Source: Dechloromonas sp. A34 | Lineage (GTDB): Bacteria; Pseudomonadota; Gammaproteobacteria; Burkholderiales; Rhodocyclaceae | Assembly: GCF_026261605.1 (NCBI RefSeq) | Contig: NZ_CP102486.1 | Span: 3,224,001-3,288,000, forward strand | DNA: 64,000 bases | Direction of reading: 5' to 3' | Shown here: one piece after another, positions 25,318 through 37,772 of the stretch | How positions within the stretch are numbered: the first letter of the stretch is position 1 | Layout of the letters: each line of letters starts with the position of its first letter | Translations under genes and position numbers: made by a program | Notes under the pieces: generated by a model | Told to the model about the DNA's origin: nothing | What the model saw: only the letters and a program-made list of their open reading frames with translations | Database searches by the model: none

Positions 25318-27204
25318 TTACTTTTCCTTGGCTTCCAGGGCGGCCTGGTTGATCTCGACTTTGTAACGGCTACGCAAGGCAGCCAGGTAGAGGCGCAGAT
25401 CTTCCTGGGCCGACAGGTTGGCCAGTTGTCCGAGCAACGCCTGGCGACGGGCAGCATCCAGCTGTTCGCCGGAATTCACCTTGCTCAGCTTGAACAGCGC
25501 ATAACCCGAACCCGGCAATTCGACACCGGTATAAGCCGGCAGCGTAGCACCATCCATCTTGAAAACGGCCGCCGCGGCTGGCGGCGGGATCATCCGCGAA
25601 TCCAGGCGGGAAACACTCTTGGCGGCACCCCAGGCCAACTTGTCTTCGCCCTTCTTCAAGGCCTCGAGACGGGCTTCGCCATCCTTCTTGGCCTGGGCCT
25701 GGGCTTCCTGGCGCTTGAGCAGGGTTTCGATGCTCGCCTTGACGCCATCGAAGGGCTGCAAGCTTGCCGGCTTGTAGTCGACCAGGCGGGCGGCAACCAA
25801 GGTATTGGTAGCAATTTCGACGGCTTCGGTATTGCGCTTGTTCTTGATCGAATCTTCGGAGAACACGGCGGCCAGCAGCTTTTCATTGGCCAGTGGGCCA
25901 TTGGCCGGATTTGCCTGACGCCCCAGCCAGTCGGACTGCTTGATGGTCAGCTTGAACTTCTCGGCCACCGGCTTCAGGCTGTCGGCCTGCTCGTAGACCG
26001 TATTGCTGAAGGCTTCGGCCGCTTCGGCAAACTTGCGGGAAGCACCCGCCAGTTTCAATTCGCTTTCGATCTCGCCCTTGACTTCGGCAAAGGGTTTTTC
26101 CTTGGCGGCGTGAATACCAGTCACCTTGATGATGTGAAAACCGAAATCGGATTCGACGACACCGGAAATTTCGCCTTCCTTCATGTTGAAAGCCGTCTCT
26201 TCGAAGGCCTTGACCATCATGCCGCGCCCGAAGAAACCCAGATCGCCGCCCTTGGCAGCAGAACCCGGATCATCGGAATTTTTCTTGGCCAGATCTGCGA
26301 AGCCGGCCGGATTCTTCTGGACGTCCTTGAGCAGCACCTCAGCCTTTGTCTTCGCCTTGTCCTTGCCCAGCTTTTCCGACGCAATCAGGATATGGCTGGC
26401 CCGGCGCTCTTCCGGCTGCCGGAATTTGTCCTTGTGACCGTCGTACCAGGCCTTGATTTCAGCCTCGCTAACCGTCAGCTGGGTGCCGATGGTCTCCATC
26501 GACAGCACCACATATTCGGCCTTGGCCTGCTCGGGCAATTCGAATTGTTTGCTGTTTTCGTCGTAGAACTTCCGTACCGCACCGTCCGCCAGCTTGACCT
26601 TGTCCAGATAGGCATCCAGCCCGAGGCGGAACTCCATTACTTCGCGCTTTTCGGTCTGCAGCGCCAGCAGTCGATCGCTGACCGTATGTGCCATCAGGCT
26701 AGACTGGCTGATGGCACCGGCCAGTTGTTGCAACGTCATGTCCTGGCGCAGTTGCGCCTCGAATCCGGCCGGCGACATGCCCTGCCCGCGCAGTGCAGCT
26801 TCGTAGCGTTCGGCAGAAAACTGACCGTCGACCTTGAAGGCATCGATGCCGCCGATTGTCCGGCGAATCGCTTCGTCGCTGACAAACATGTGCTTCTTGT
26901 TGGCCTCGAGCATCAACAGGCGCTGATTGATCAGATCGTCGAGGATCGCGTTACGGGCCTCCGGATTGTCGAGCAACTTCGGGTCGAACTGGGCGCCCAG
27001 TTGGGTGCGCAGACGGTCCTGCTGATCGCGTACCGACTGCTGGAACTGCTGCTGGGTGATCTTGATGTCGCCGATCGTGGCCACTTCGTCGCCCGAGCCG
27101 ACGTTGTTCATGTAGGAATCAACGCCAAAAAAGGCAAAAGGCAGAATGATCAGACCGAGAAATACCTGGACGATTCTTTTATTGTTGCGGACTGCGTCGA
27201 ACAT
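25318..27204 (-). CDS. ppiD: Periplasmic chaperone/PPIase PpiD
   Basis: 628 aa. Short cytoplasmic tail, one TM helix (IVQVFLGLIILPFAFFGV, about 11-28), a SurA-like chaperone N-domain (QQQFQQSVRDQQDRLRTQLG), a parvulin domain (about 265-365, with ASHILIASEKLGKDKAKTKAE and DLGFFGRGMMVKAFEE) and a C-terminal chaperone part. PpiD works at the Sec translocon exit. Monocistronic; ATG 27204 has GAGGAG-like sequence upstream. Confidence 0.95.
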   Translation of the reverse strand: MFDAVRNNKRIVQVFLGLIILPFAFFGVDSYMNNVGSGDEVATIGDIKITQQQFQQSVRDQQDRLRTQLGAQFDPKLLDNPEARNAILDDLINQRLLMLEANKKHMFVSDEAIRRTIGGIDAFKVDGQFSAERYEAALRGQGMSPAGFEAQLRQDMTLQQLAGAISQSSLMAHTVSDRLLALQTEKREVMEFRLGLDAYLDKVKLADGAVRKFYDENSKQFELPEQAKAEYVVLSMETIGTQLTVSEAEIKAWYDGHKDKFRQPEERRASHILIASEKLGKDKAKTKAEVLLKDVQKNPAGFADLAKKNSDDPGSAAKGGDLGFFGRGMMVKAFEETAFNMKEGEISGVVESDFGFHIIKVTGIHAAKEKPFAEVKGEIESELKLAGASRKFAEAAEAFSNTVYEQADSLKPVAEKFKLTIKQSDWLGRQANPANGPLANEKLLAAVFSEDSIKNKRNTEAVEIATNTLVAARLVDYKPASLQPFDGVKASIETLLKRQEAQAQAKKDGEARLEALKKGEDKLAWGAAKSVSRLDSRMIPPPAAAAVFKMDGATLPAYTGVELPGSGYALFKLSKVNSGEQLDAARRQALLGQLANLSAQEDLRLYLAALRSRYKVEINQAALEAKEK

Positions 27205-27303
27205 GAGGAGAGGAATCCTTCAAAGTCGTTCAAGAAGGCAAGGCGCAGCTTGCCCAAAAAAGGGTGAATGATACCGTATTTGCCCGGCCCCAATTTGATG
27301 CAA

Positions 27304-28722
27304 TCAGGCCCGGGATATCACCGCGCCCAGCCGGCGGACGGCATCCTCGATTTCCGGACCGTGCGGGTTGCCGCAGTTCAGGCGCAGGCAGTTGCGGTAC
27401 ATGCCGCTGGCCGAAAACAGCTCGCCCGGCACATAGGCCAGATTCTCGGCAATGGCGCGTTCGTAAAGCGCCGTCGTATCGAACTCTTCCGGCAGTTCAA
27501 CCCACAGCACGTAGCCGCCCTGCGGCTGCGAAATACGCGTTGCCGCCGGAAAATGGCGACCAACCGCCGCCCGCATGCTCTCCACCTGGCGTTCATAGCT
27601 GCGCCGCAGCGTGCGCAGATGGCGTTCATAGGCGCTCGATTCGAGATATTCGGCCAGCACGTTCTGGGTAATCGGATTGGTCCCGCCGCTGGTGATGGTC
27701 TTCTGCAGGGCGATCGCCGAGCGATAACGACCAGCCGCAACGAAGCCTATGCGCAACGCCGGGGTCAGGCTCTTCGAAAAAGACGAGCACAGCATCACAT
27801 TGCCAACCATATCGAAAGCCTTGATCGGCCATGGCCGCTGTGGCCCGAAATGCAGGTCGCCGTAGATATCGTCCTCAATCACCGGAACACCACGGCTGGC
27901 AGCCAGGGCCGCCAGCTGGCGCTTCTTGTCATCCGGCATCATGCTGCCCAGCGGATTGCTGGCATTCGGCACGAGCAGACAGGCGGCAACACCGCCGTTG
28001 CGGGTCGCCAGTTCGAGCGCTTCGACCGAGAGGCCGTGACGCGGATCGGTCGGAATCTCCAGCGCCTTGAGACCGAGTGTTTCGAGCAGTTGCAGCATCA
28101 GGTAATAACCCGGCGACTCCACCGCCACGGTATCGCCCGGCTTGGTCACAGCACGCAGGCAGAGGCCAAGAGCCTCGGTGCAGGAATTGGTGATCACGAT
28201 CTCGTCACCGGCCAAGGGCCCGCCCCAGGCCAGCGAACGGCGCACCAACTGGCGGACCAGCGCCGGCTCGTCCATGTTGATGTGACTGCCACCTTCGAGC
28301 AACTTCGGGTGACGACGGGCAACCCCGGCATACAGACGGTGCAGCGCTGCCACCGGCAACAGCGAGGCAGCCGGCAAAGCCGCCGCCAGCGGCGCTACCA
28401 ATGGCCGGCAACCGGCCTGAAGAACGCGGACCAGACGCTGCGTGACATCTACCGGCACCGCCGTCTCCGGCGTCGAGCGCTGCGCCGGCTCGGCCCGCAC
28501 CGGCCCGGGCCGGCGAACGAAATAGCCGGACTGCGGCCGGGCCTCGACCAGCCCGCGATTCTCCAGCTGGCGCAAGGCCTGGACCACGGTCGACACGGAT
28601 AGCCGCCGCTCCACCGACAAACGACGAACCGACGGCAGACGGTCGCCATGACGCAAGGCACCATTGGCAATCATGCCCTCCAGTTCCGAGGCCAATCTTT
28701 CGTAGCGCAACAAGTCAGTCAT
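27304..28722 (-). CDS. MocR-type transcriptional regulator (GntR HTH + aminotransferase-like domain)
   Basis: 472 aa. An N-terminal winged helix (about 5-75: LASELEGMIANGALRHGDRLPSVRRLS...STVVQALRQLENRGLVEARPQSGYFV) is joined to a fold-type I aminotransferase domain. The PLP lysine lies in CSSFSKSLTPALRIGF, and DDIYGDLHFG and SNPLGSMMP are conserved. MocR proteins use PLP to sense amines or amino acids; the ligand is unknown here. Divergent from a DUF2917 gene, with three CAGTACAGT boxes between them. Confidence 0.93.
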   Translation of the reverse strand: MTDLLRYERLASELEGMIANGALRHGDRLPSVRRLSVERRLSVSTVVQALRQLENRGLVEARPQSGYFVRRPGPVRAEPAQRSTPETAVPVDVTQRLVRVLQAGCRPLVAPLAAALPAASLLPVAALHRLYAGVARRHPKLLEGGSHINMDEPALVRQLVRRSLAWGGPLAGDEIVITNSCTEALGLCLRAVTKPGDTVAVESPGYYLMLQLLETLGLKALEIPTDPRHGLSVEALELATRNGGVAACLLVPNASNPLGSMMPDDKKRQLAALAASRGVPVIEDDIYGDLHFGPQRPWPIKAFDMVGNVMLCSSFSKSLTPALRIGFVAAGRYRSAIALQKTITSGGTNPITQNVLAEYLESSAYERHLRTLRRSYERQVESMRAAVGRHFPAATRISQPQGGYVLWVELPEEFDTTALYERAIAENLAYVPGELFSASGMYRNCLRLNCGNPHGPEIEDAVRRLGAVISRA

Positions 28723-28732
28723 TTCGCATTAC

Positions 28733-28789
28733 CAGTACAGTTGGCGGCAACGACAACCAGTACAGTATAAACAACAGCAAACTGTACTG
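28733..28789. promoter_or_regulatory. Candidate MocR operator: two direct and one inverted CAGTACAGT box
   Basis: CAGTACAGT at 28733-28741 and 28758-28766 (25 bp apart) and the inverse ACTGTACTG at 28781-28789, all between the mocR start (28722) and the divergent DUF2917 gene (28872). MocR/PdxR-type regulators commonly bind direct repeats plus an inverted one and repress their own promoter. Role inferred from position and pattern. Confidence 0.7.
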
Positions 28790-28871
28790 ATCACAATTAA
28801 ACTTTATTGCCACTGTATCATGCGTTTTCGCCGACCTAAACTTTCTCCCATAACGATAGCTAGAGAGAGCC

Positions 28872-29204
28872 ATGAAAATCGACTTGAAGTCTGGCGAGGT
28901 CTGCTTGAGCGACAACCATCCGATCTGCCTGCGCCAGGCGCGCGGCCTGTGTGTAACCAGCACGGCCGGCACGATCTGGATCACCGTCACCGGCGAACCC
29001 GGAGATACCTTTCTCGAACCCGGCCAGACCTACGAAGTGAGCAGCAACGGATTGGCGATCATCGAAAGCATCGGCAACGGGCGCGTCCGCTTGACAAAAC
29101 CCAAGTTATTTTCCGGCCTGCGGCAGCAGGCCGTGGAAATCCTGCGCCAGCTAAAGCCCCATGAAAAAACCGGCCGCAGCGGGCCGGTTTCCCTTAAGCC
29201 GTGA
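28872..29204 (+). CDS. DUF2917 family protein
   Basis: A 110-aa single-domain protein: the pattern LKSGEVCLSDNHPICLRQARGLCVTSTAGTIWITVTGEPGDTFLEPGQTYEVSSNGLAIIESIG matches DUF2917 (a small cupin-like beta fold). Function unknown. ATG 28872 is preceded by AGAGAGAG. The last 13 codons contain a hairpin that serves as terminator for the converging rhodanese gene. Likely controlled by the divergent MocR regulator. Confidence 0.85.
   Translation: MKIDLKSGEVCLSDNHPICLRQARGLCVTSTAGTIWITVTGEPGDTFLEPGQTYEVSSNGLAIIESIGNGRVRLTKPKLFSGLRQQAVEILRQLKPHEKTGRSGPVSLKP
29161..29190 (-). terminator. Terminator of the periplasmic rhodanese gene, inside the DUF2917 3' end
   Basis: AAACCGGCC (29167-29175), 6-nt loop, GGCCGGTTT (29182-29190). 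On the minus strand it is followed by U6 (from plus AAAAAA 29164-29169), 19 nt after the rhodanese stop. On the plus strand it lies within the final codons of the DUF2917 frame. Confidence 0.85.
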
Positions 29205-29208
29205 ACGA

Positions 29209-29772
29209 TCAAAAATCGCCCTTGACGATGGGAAAGCCCAGGGCGTCCCAATCCAGCATGCCGCCGCGGTAGTAGTAGATCTTGTCGACCGGAAAGCCAT
29301 CGCGCACCATGGCGACGATCGCCGTCGGGCTTTGCGGGCAGACCGGACCGTTACAGAAGGCATAAACCTTCTTGGCCTTGACGCAATCCCACTTGCCGCC
29401 CTGCTTGGCGCAGCCCAATTCATTCATGCGCCCGGAAACCTCGGTATAGGGAATGTGATACGAATTCGGAATCGTGCCCTTCATGCGATCCTCAGGTTCG
29501 CGCATGTCTACGATAAGCGCCTCCTTGTCGTTCATGGCCTGCAGCAGTTCGATTTCGGTCACCGGATGAACCCCGGGAACCGGGATCAGGGGTTGCAGCC
29601 AGCCTTTATTCTTGGCGCATGGGGTCATTGTCCGGGTGATCTCGAACGGGCCATTTTTTGTTTGCACCACGAATTTGGTGTCGGTGCCGATGATGCGCAA
29701 CAACTCCTTGTCCTGAGCCGTCGCAGCCAACGCCAGTGTCGACATAGCCAATCCAGCAAGTACTCTCTTCAT
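29209..29772 (-). CDS. Periplasmic rhodanese-domain protein
   Basis: 187 aa. ATG 29772 has GAGGAGGA upstream and opens a signal peptide (MKRVLAGLAMSTLALAATA). The rhodanese domain lies in the C-terminal half: ALIVDMREPEDRMKGTIPNSYHIPYTEV, active-site loop AFCNGPVCPQSPTAI and YYYRGGMLDWDALGFP. The active loop has two Cys (C-N-G-P-V-C) rather than the six-residue loop headed by one Cys. Extra Cys pairs earlier (TPCAKNKG, LGCAKQGGKWDC). Likely periplasmic sulfur or thiol chemistry. Confidence 0.86.
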   Translation of the reverse strand: MKRVLAGLAMSTLALAATAQDKELLRIIGTDTKFVVQTKNGPFEITRTMTPCAKNKGWLQPLIPVPGVHPVTEIELLQAMNDKEALIVDMREPEDRMKGTIPNSYHIPYTEVSGRMNELGCAKQGGKWDCVKAKKVYAFCNGPVCPQSPTAIVAMVRDGFPVDKIYYYRGGMLDWDALGFPIVKGDF

Positions 29773-29954
29773 TGTCAAATCCTCCTCAAGATTTTTGGAA
29801 TGAAACCGAGGCGAGAATTTACAATATATAAGCACTTGCGTATATCGTAATTTACTACTTATAAAAACGAACAAGCAGTGCCGCAACTGCGGTTTTTGCC
29901 GCCGCGCGAAAAATACGTAGCATGGCAAGCACGAGCGTTTTCCCTGGAGCCACG

Positions 29955-30512
29955 ATGCCCAATGCCAACCACCACTTTTTCGGCAATCGCGTCAGTCTGC
30001 TGGTCGGCGACCTCACCGAACAACGGGTCGATGCAGTCGTCAATGCCGCCAACAGCAGCCTGCTCGGCGGCGGCGGGGTCGATGGCGCCATCCATCGCCG
30101 GGGCGGCCCGGCCATCCTCGATGCCTGCCGTGAAGTCCGGCGAGAAAATTGGCCAAACGGCCTGCCGACCGGCGAGGTGGTCGCCACCACGGGCGGCGCC
30201 CTGCCCGCCCGCTATGTCATCCATGCCGTCGGCCCGATCTACGGCGCCCATCGCGGCGAAGAAGCCGTCCTGCTAGCCGCTTGTTACCGCAACGCCATTC
30301 GCCTCGCCAATCAGCTTCAACTGACCAGCATCGCCTTCCCGGCTATCTCCACCGGCGTCTACGGTTACCCGCCGGAGAAGGCCGCAGCGGTTGTTTCCCG
30401 GGCATTACGCGTGACCATGACTGAGTTCACGGACATTGAAGAAGTACGACTGGTTTTCTTCAATACTCCCGCACTCGAAGTTTTCATCGCCCATCAGCAA
30501 TTTACCGACTGA
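29955..30512 (+). CDS. Macrodomain protein (ADP-ribose/O-acetyl-ADP-ribose binding)
   Basis: 185 aa, essentially one macrodomain of the YmdB/MacroD type. VGDLTEQRVDAVVNAANSSLLGGGGVDGAIHRRGG covers the adenine and distal-ribose loops (catalytic-loop Asn and GGGGVD). AFPAISTGVYGYPPEKAA is the phosphate loop. Probably removes ADP-ribose from glutamate/aspartate or hydrolyses O-acetyl-ADP-ribose. ATG 29955 has TGGAG upstream. Stand-alone, no linked ADP-ribosyltransferase. Confidence 0.93.
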   Translation: MPNANHHFFGNRVSLLVGDLTEQRVDAVVNAANSSLLGGGGVDGAIHRRGGPAILDACREVRRENWPNGLPTGEVVATTGGALPARYVIHAVGPIYGAHRGEEAVLLAACYRNAIRLANQLQLTSIAFPAISTGVYGYPPEKAAAVVSRALRVTMTEFTDIEEVRLVFFNTPALEVFIAHQQFTD

Positions 30513-30603
30513 CCCGGGCCCTCGCTCTGCGGCATAATTCGGGCTTCGGCGGGCGATGGCAGTTTCTCCGCCCTCAGCCTTCAACCAAACGGAGACCCCG
30601 CAC

Positions 30604-30954
30604 ATGACGCGTATCGATATCGACGGCGCCATACGCTTGCACAATCACTGGCGGCGCCAGTTCATCAACGCCTTCGCCGGCGGCAACTACGCCGACATGC
30701 CGCTCTCCGAACATCGCGGCTGCACCCTCGCCAGTACCTTGAAAGATATTGCTGACGCCGTGATCGAAACGGCCGACTACCAGCAACTCGTCGCCATTCA
30801 CGACCACTTTCACGCCTTGGCCAACGATATCGTCGAACTCAGCAACAATGGTCTCGGCGACGCCGCCGACCTGCTTCTTCCCGAGCTCAACGAAGCCTCG
30901 CATCAACTGGTCGGACAACTCGACAAGCTGCGCACTGCACTGACTCCGAAATAA
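30604..30954 (+). CDS. Stand-alone CZB-like (chemoreceptor zinc-binding) protein
   Basis: 116 aa. The spacing of ligands is that of a CZB domain: H13-x2-W16, C40-T-L (in EHRGCTLAST), and H66-x3-H70 (LVAIHDHFHAL). CZB domains bind zinc by His/Cys ligands and usually sit on chemoreceptors or diguanylate cyclases; here no output domain is attached. After residue 75 the protein continues as a helical tail. ATG 30604 has CGGAGA upstream. Assignment by motif spacing only. Confidence 0.7.
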   Translation: MTRIDIDGAIRLHNHWRRQFINAFAGGNYADMPLSEHRGCTLASTLKDIADAVIETADYQQLVAIHDHFHALANDIVELSNNGLGDAADLLLPELNEASHQLVGQLDKLRTALTPK

Positions 30955-31025
30955 CGAGGCGGCGAGGCACCGCCCCCTCCGCTGCCAAGCCAATCAAGTG
31001 TGACTTGAGCCCGATCAGTTGCGCG

Positions 31026-31409
31026 TCACCTTGCACTCATTGGCGAGGGGCGTCCACTATTGGTGTCCATCAAGACACCCTTCCAGGGCAGGTCAATCCA
31101 AAGCAAGCCGTTTTTCCGGTCCTCATAGCGCGGGAGGCCGGAGGTGGAATCGTGGCGTTGCAGCGTGTGACGATTGCCCTGCCAGTTGAGTTCGATCGAA
31201 TTGGGATTCCGCACATCGCGCAGAATTTCGACCTTCCTGCCCAACTCGCAACCATACACCCCGCTGGCCAGTCGAAAATTCAGTTGCTTGCCATTGGCAG
31301 CCTCGTCGCGAGTCGAAGCAGTTGCCGGCATTGGCTCAGTCGTAACGCAGGCGCTCAACATCGCAAACAGGGCAGCCAGGGCAACTGCTGATATTTTCAA
31401 CCCGGTCAT
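31026..31409 (-). CDS. MliC-like lipoprotein (putative lysozyme inhibitor)
   Basis: 127 aa. ATG 31409 has GAGGAGA upstream. Lipobox in LFAMLSAC (Cys21), so a lipoprotein. The mature part has the C-type lysozyme-inhibitor pattern: GVYGCELGRKVEILRDVRN...IELNWQGNRHTLQRHDSTSGLPRYED...GLLWIDLPWKGVLM. MliC proteins block C-type lysozyme at the outer membrane. Family call from pattern, moderately sure. Confidence 0.75.
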   Translation of the reverse strand: MTGLKISAVALAALFAMLSACVTTEPMPATASTRDEAANGKQLNFRLASGVYGCELGRKVEILRDVRNPNSIELNWQGNRHTLQRHDSTSGLPRYEDRKNGLLWIDLPWKGVLMDTNSGRPSPMSAR

Positions 31410-31581
31410 CTGCTCTCCTCTGCGTACCAACGCATGCGCCGCATCGCACCATTGCCGGCACGTTTTTCCGGCCTCAAGGCGATGATGCCTATCGCTATGG
31501 CTGAGACAACAGCGCGTATTCATGGTTCGCGGCCGCGTATCTTGGCGGTCGTCGACAGGGAGTACCGCCGGATAAACCCGT

Positions 31582-32679
31582 TTACGGCCGGATGCGAGTC
31601 GGTGAGAGCCGCCGAATCTGTGCCCCCAATAGCTGACGAAAGCACGGACTATGCAGGCACACGCCGCCTGCAAGTCCAACCGCGGAACCCAGCACGGTAT
31701 CGAACAAGCGAGCCTGAAGCAGCGCATCTGGCGCGCCCAGACCAAACTGGGCGGCCTCAGCCAGCAAGATGGTCAGGGGTGTAATGAAGATCGTTGCCAA
31801 GCCATAGTGACGCACCACCAGCGTCTCGATCACGAAGGCCAAGGCCATCATCAACAGCGAAACGCCCCATTTATCCAGCGGCAGCATCAGCAAGCCCCAA
31901 GCCAGAAACAAGCCGATAACGGTGCCGGCTATACGGTGAACCTGCCTCGTCCAGACAGCGCGTAGCGAGGCCCCCTGGATTACAGCCAGACAGCTCACCG
32001 GCACCCAATACGGGCGCTCCAGTTGCAATGCATGAGCCAAGGCCAGCGAGATGCCGACGAATACCCCGATAACGATTGAGTCAAATACGACAAAATCGAA
32101 GGTTGCTTGCGGTAAAGGCTTGACTGGCTGCGCAGCCTCCCGGCGCAGGGTGTAGAGACTGTAGAAGAACGCAATCAGACAGGCTTGCAGGCTCCCTAAA
32201 GTCAGCAGTCCGACAAACAGGGGGACTTGCCCAACCTCGATCGGCGAATAGGCCCCGATGGCCGATGCCATGATGAAAAACAGGCTGCCCGGCGGCCCAA
32301 GCACAAAGAAGCGACATACCATCGAAACCAGGATGGCAATGAAGGTCAGTACCGGCACCAGCAGCACCGGAAAAAAATGGCTGACCACCCCCAGCGCGTA
32401 GCAGGCACTCATGCCAAAGGCACACGCCATCAGCGACACCATGCGATGAGATAGGGGCGTATTGGGAGAATAGAGGAAGACCAGCCCCCCCAGAGATGAG
32501 GCCAGTCCGTAATCCAGATGCTCGAAATAGGCACCGACCAGAAGCGGCAGACCAGTCGCCAGCGCCGCACAGAACGGCATCTGCCAGCGCCGGTCGCTGG
32601 CGTTGATTGTCGCCAGATGGAGCATTTCCCGGCGCATGAGCGCTTGGAATTTCTCCCATCTTCGCAAGCCCATCGCCAA
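31582..32679 (-). CDS. FUSC family inner-membrane protein
   Basis: 365 aa with two blocks of TM helices (for example GLVFLYSPNTPLSHRMVSLMACAF, LLVPVLTFIAILVSMVCRFF) and a second hydrophobic set with the FUSC signature LERPYWVPVSCLAVIQGASLRAVWTRQVHRIAGTVIGL. FUSC proteins are related to aromatic acid efflux (AaeB) and YccS; no AaeA-type adaptor is adjacent, so the substrate is unknown. Confidence 0.9.
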   Translation of the reverse strand: MAMGLRRWEKFQALMRREMLHLATINASDRRWQMPFCAALATGLPLLVGAYFEHLDYGLASSLGGLVFLYSPNTPLSHRMVSLMACAFGMSACYALGVVSHFFPVLLVPVLTFIAILVSMVCRFFVLGPPGSLFFIMASAIGAYSPIEVGQVPLFVGLLTLGSLQACLIAFFYSLYTLRREAAQPVKPLPQATFDFVVFDSIVIGVFVGISLALAHALQLERPYWVPVSCLAVIQGASLRAVWTRQVHRIAGTVIGLFLAWGLLMLPLDKWGVSLLMMALAFVIETLVVRHYGLATIFITPLTILLAEAAQFGLGAPDALLQARLFDTVLGSAVGLAGGVCLHSPCFRQLLGAQIRRLSPTRIRP

Positions 32680-32928
32680 GCCGCCTTTCGCGCGTAGATA
32701 CCAGTTACAGGAAGCCCATTTTACATAGTTGGCCCCAGAGCCTCGGCATCGGCGTCATTGCTGAGGGCGCTGAAACCAAAGCGCAAGGGACGGCCTGGCT
32801 AATGCCGGATGCCAGGCCTATCAGGGCAACTTTTTCAGCCGCCCGCTACCACTGGAAAAATCCGACGCGTTCGCGCCAACCCGGCTGTGACAAGCAACAT
32901 GCCCAGCCGGGGTTATTGCTGACGCGAA
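32680..32928. other. Intergenic region between purL and the FUSC gene
   Basis: 249 bases with no supported gene. It holds one strong hairpin, GGCCTGGC / GCCAGGCC (32792-32799 with 32811-32818), without a U-tract on either strand. Confidence 0.4.
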
Positions 32929-36858
<3,930 letters not shown>

Positions 36859-37019
36859 GGAGAGGTGATTTCTGGTTAGGCGGGGAGGCCGGCATTATAC
36901 CCGAGGCCGGGGTAAAGCCCGCCAATGCCCCACAGCCGCCACGTTTCGCCCGAGCGATCGATACCCGGCACTGGCGAACAGGATCATAATCGGACCCAAC
37001 AAAGCGCCGAGGAATGATC

Positions 37020-37640
37020 ATGAACAAACAGACTGCCGGCCAAGACGAAGACTCGCTGACCACTGTGCCCTTCCGGAATATGATTCGCTACGAGCAGCAA
37101 CTGCCGGTTCGGCAGGTTTCGTATTACCTCTGCGGCGACATTCACGAACCGCAGCATTACACCGAACTGTTCTTCACGCTGCGGACGGCCAGCGAAACCG
37201 ACCTGATCTACCTGCACCTCAACTCGTCCGGCGGCGACTTCAACACCGGCTTGCAGATCATCAACAACGTACTGGCATCAAACGCCCGGGTGATCACCAT
37301 CCTCGAGGCACGCGCCTATTCGATGGCCGCACTGATCTTCCTCAGTGGCGACGAACTGATCGTCCACGACAACTGCCAGTTGATGTTTCACACTTATTCC
37401 GGCTTCTTCTCAGGCAAGGGCAACGAGCAGCAGGCCGAGGCGGTGGCGGTCGGCAGCTGGTTCGAGAAGGTCATGCGCCGGATCTGTCAGCCCTTCCTCA
37501 GCGAGGCGGAAATTGCCGGCATCCTCAAGGGTTCCGATCTCTGGATGGACTCCGACGATATCCGCCGCCGGCTAACGCGCATCAAGCGCAGCAGCATGGC
37601 GGCCCTAAAGAAAGCGGCGAAGACCCGCAGCAAGACATAG
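37020..37640 (+). CDS. ClpP-like serine protease (SDH/ClpP fold), stand-alone
   Basis: 206 aa, ClpP/crotonase-related fold. LNSSGGDFNTGLQIINNV provides the oxyanion region, ILEARAYSMAALIFLSGDE carries the catalytic Ser in YSMAAL, and QLMFHTYSGF carries the His. The C-terminus is a basic helix (RRRLTRIKRSSMAALKKAAK). No ClpX or other ATPase is adjacent, so it may act alone or with an unlinked partner. ATG 37020 with GAGGA 6 nt upstream; ATG 37014 is an in-frame alternative. Confidence 0.85.
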   Translation: MNKQTAGQDEDSLTTVPFRNMIRYEQQLPVRQVSYYLCGDIHEPQHYTELFFTLRTASETDLIYLHLNSSGGDFNTGLQIINNVLASNARVITILEARAYSMAALIFLSGDELIVHDNCQLMFHTYSGFFSGKGNEQQAEAVAVGSWFEKVMRRICQPFLSEAEIAGILKGSDLWMDSDDIRRRLTRIKRSSMAALKKAAKTRSKT

Positions 37641-37750
37641 AGAGAGCCTTCGGAATCAAGAGCGCCAGCGGCTCAGGCAATTTGATGCTGCAGGTCGTGG
37701 CTAAGCCTTGGCCCTCGCCGGACATTTTCCACCACCTCTTGCGGACGAGT
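37640..37750 (-). pseudogene. Diverged remnant of the DUF4202 gene 3' end
   Basis: Read on the minus strand this stretch encodes RKRWWKMSGEGQGLATTCSI then KLPEPLALLIPKAL, parallel to the C-terminus of the DUF4202 protein encoded at 39159-39770 (RKTWKKMSGDAQRFATTGGI then KLPEPLLPLILKAVAEG). My hand alignment gives 68 of 79 identical bases between about 37669-37747 and the matching part of 39195-39275, without gaps. No start codon, no rest of the gene. It is in the same orientation as the intact gene and lies just past the end of the persulfide dioxygenase gene. Confidence 0.85.
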
Positions 37751-37772
37751 CAGCAGCCTCAGTTGCTCTCGC

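Noticed and set aside
25426..27267. 613-codon plus-strand frame antisense to ppiD
   Set aside because: Antisense shadow of a Lys/Ala/Glu-rich gene; no domains.
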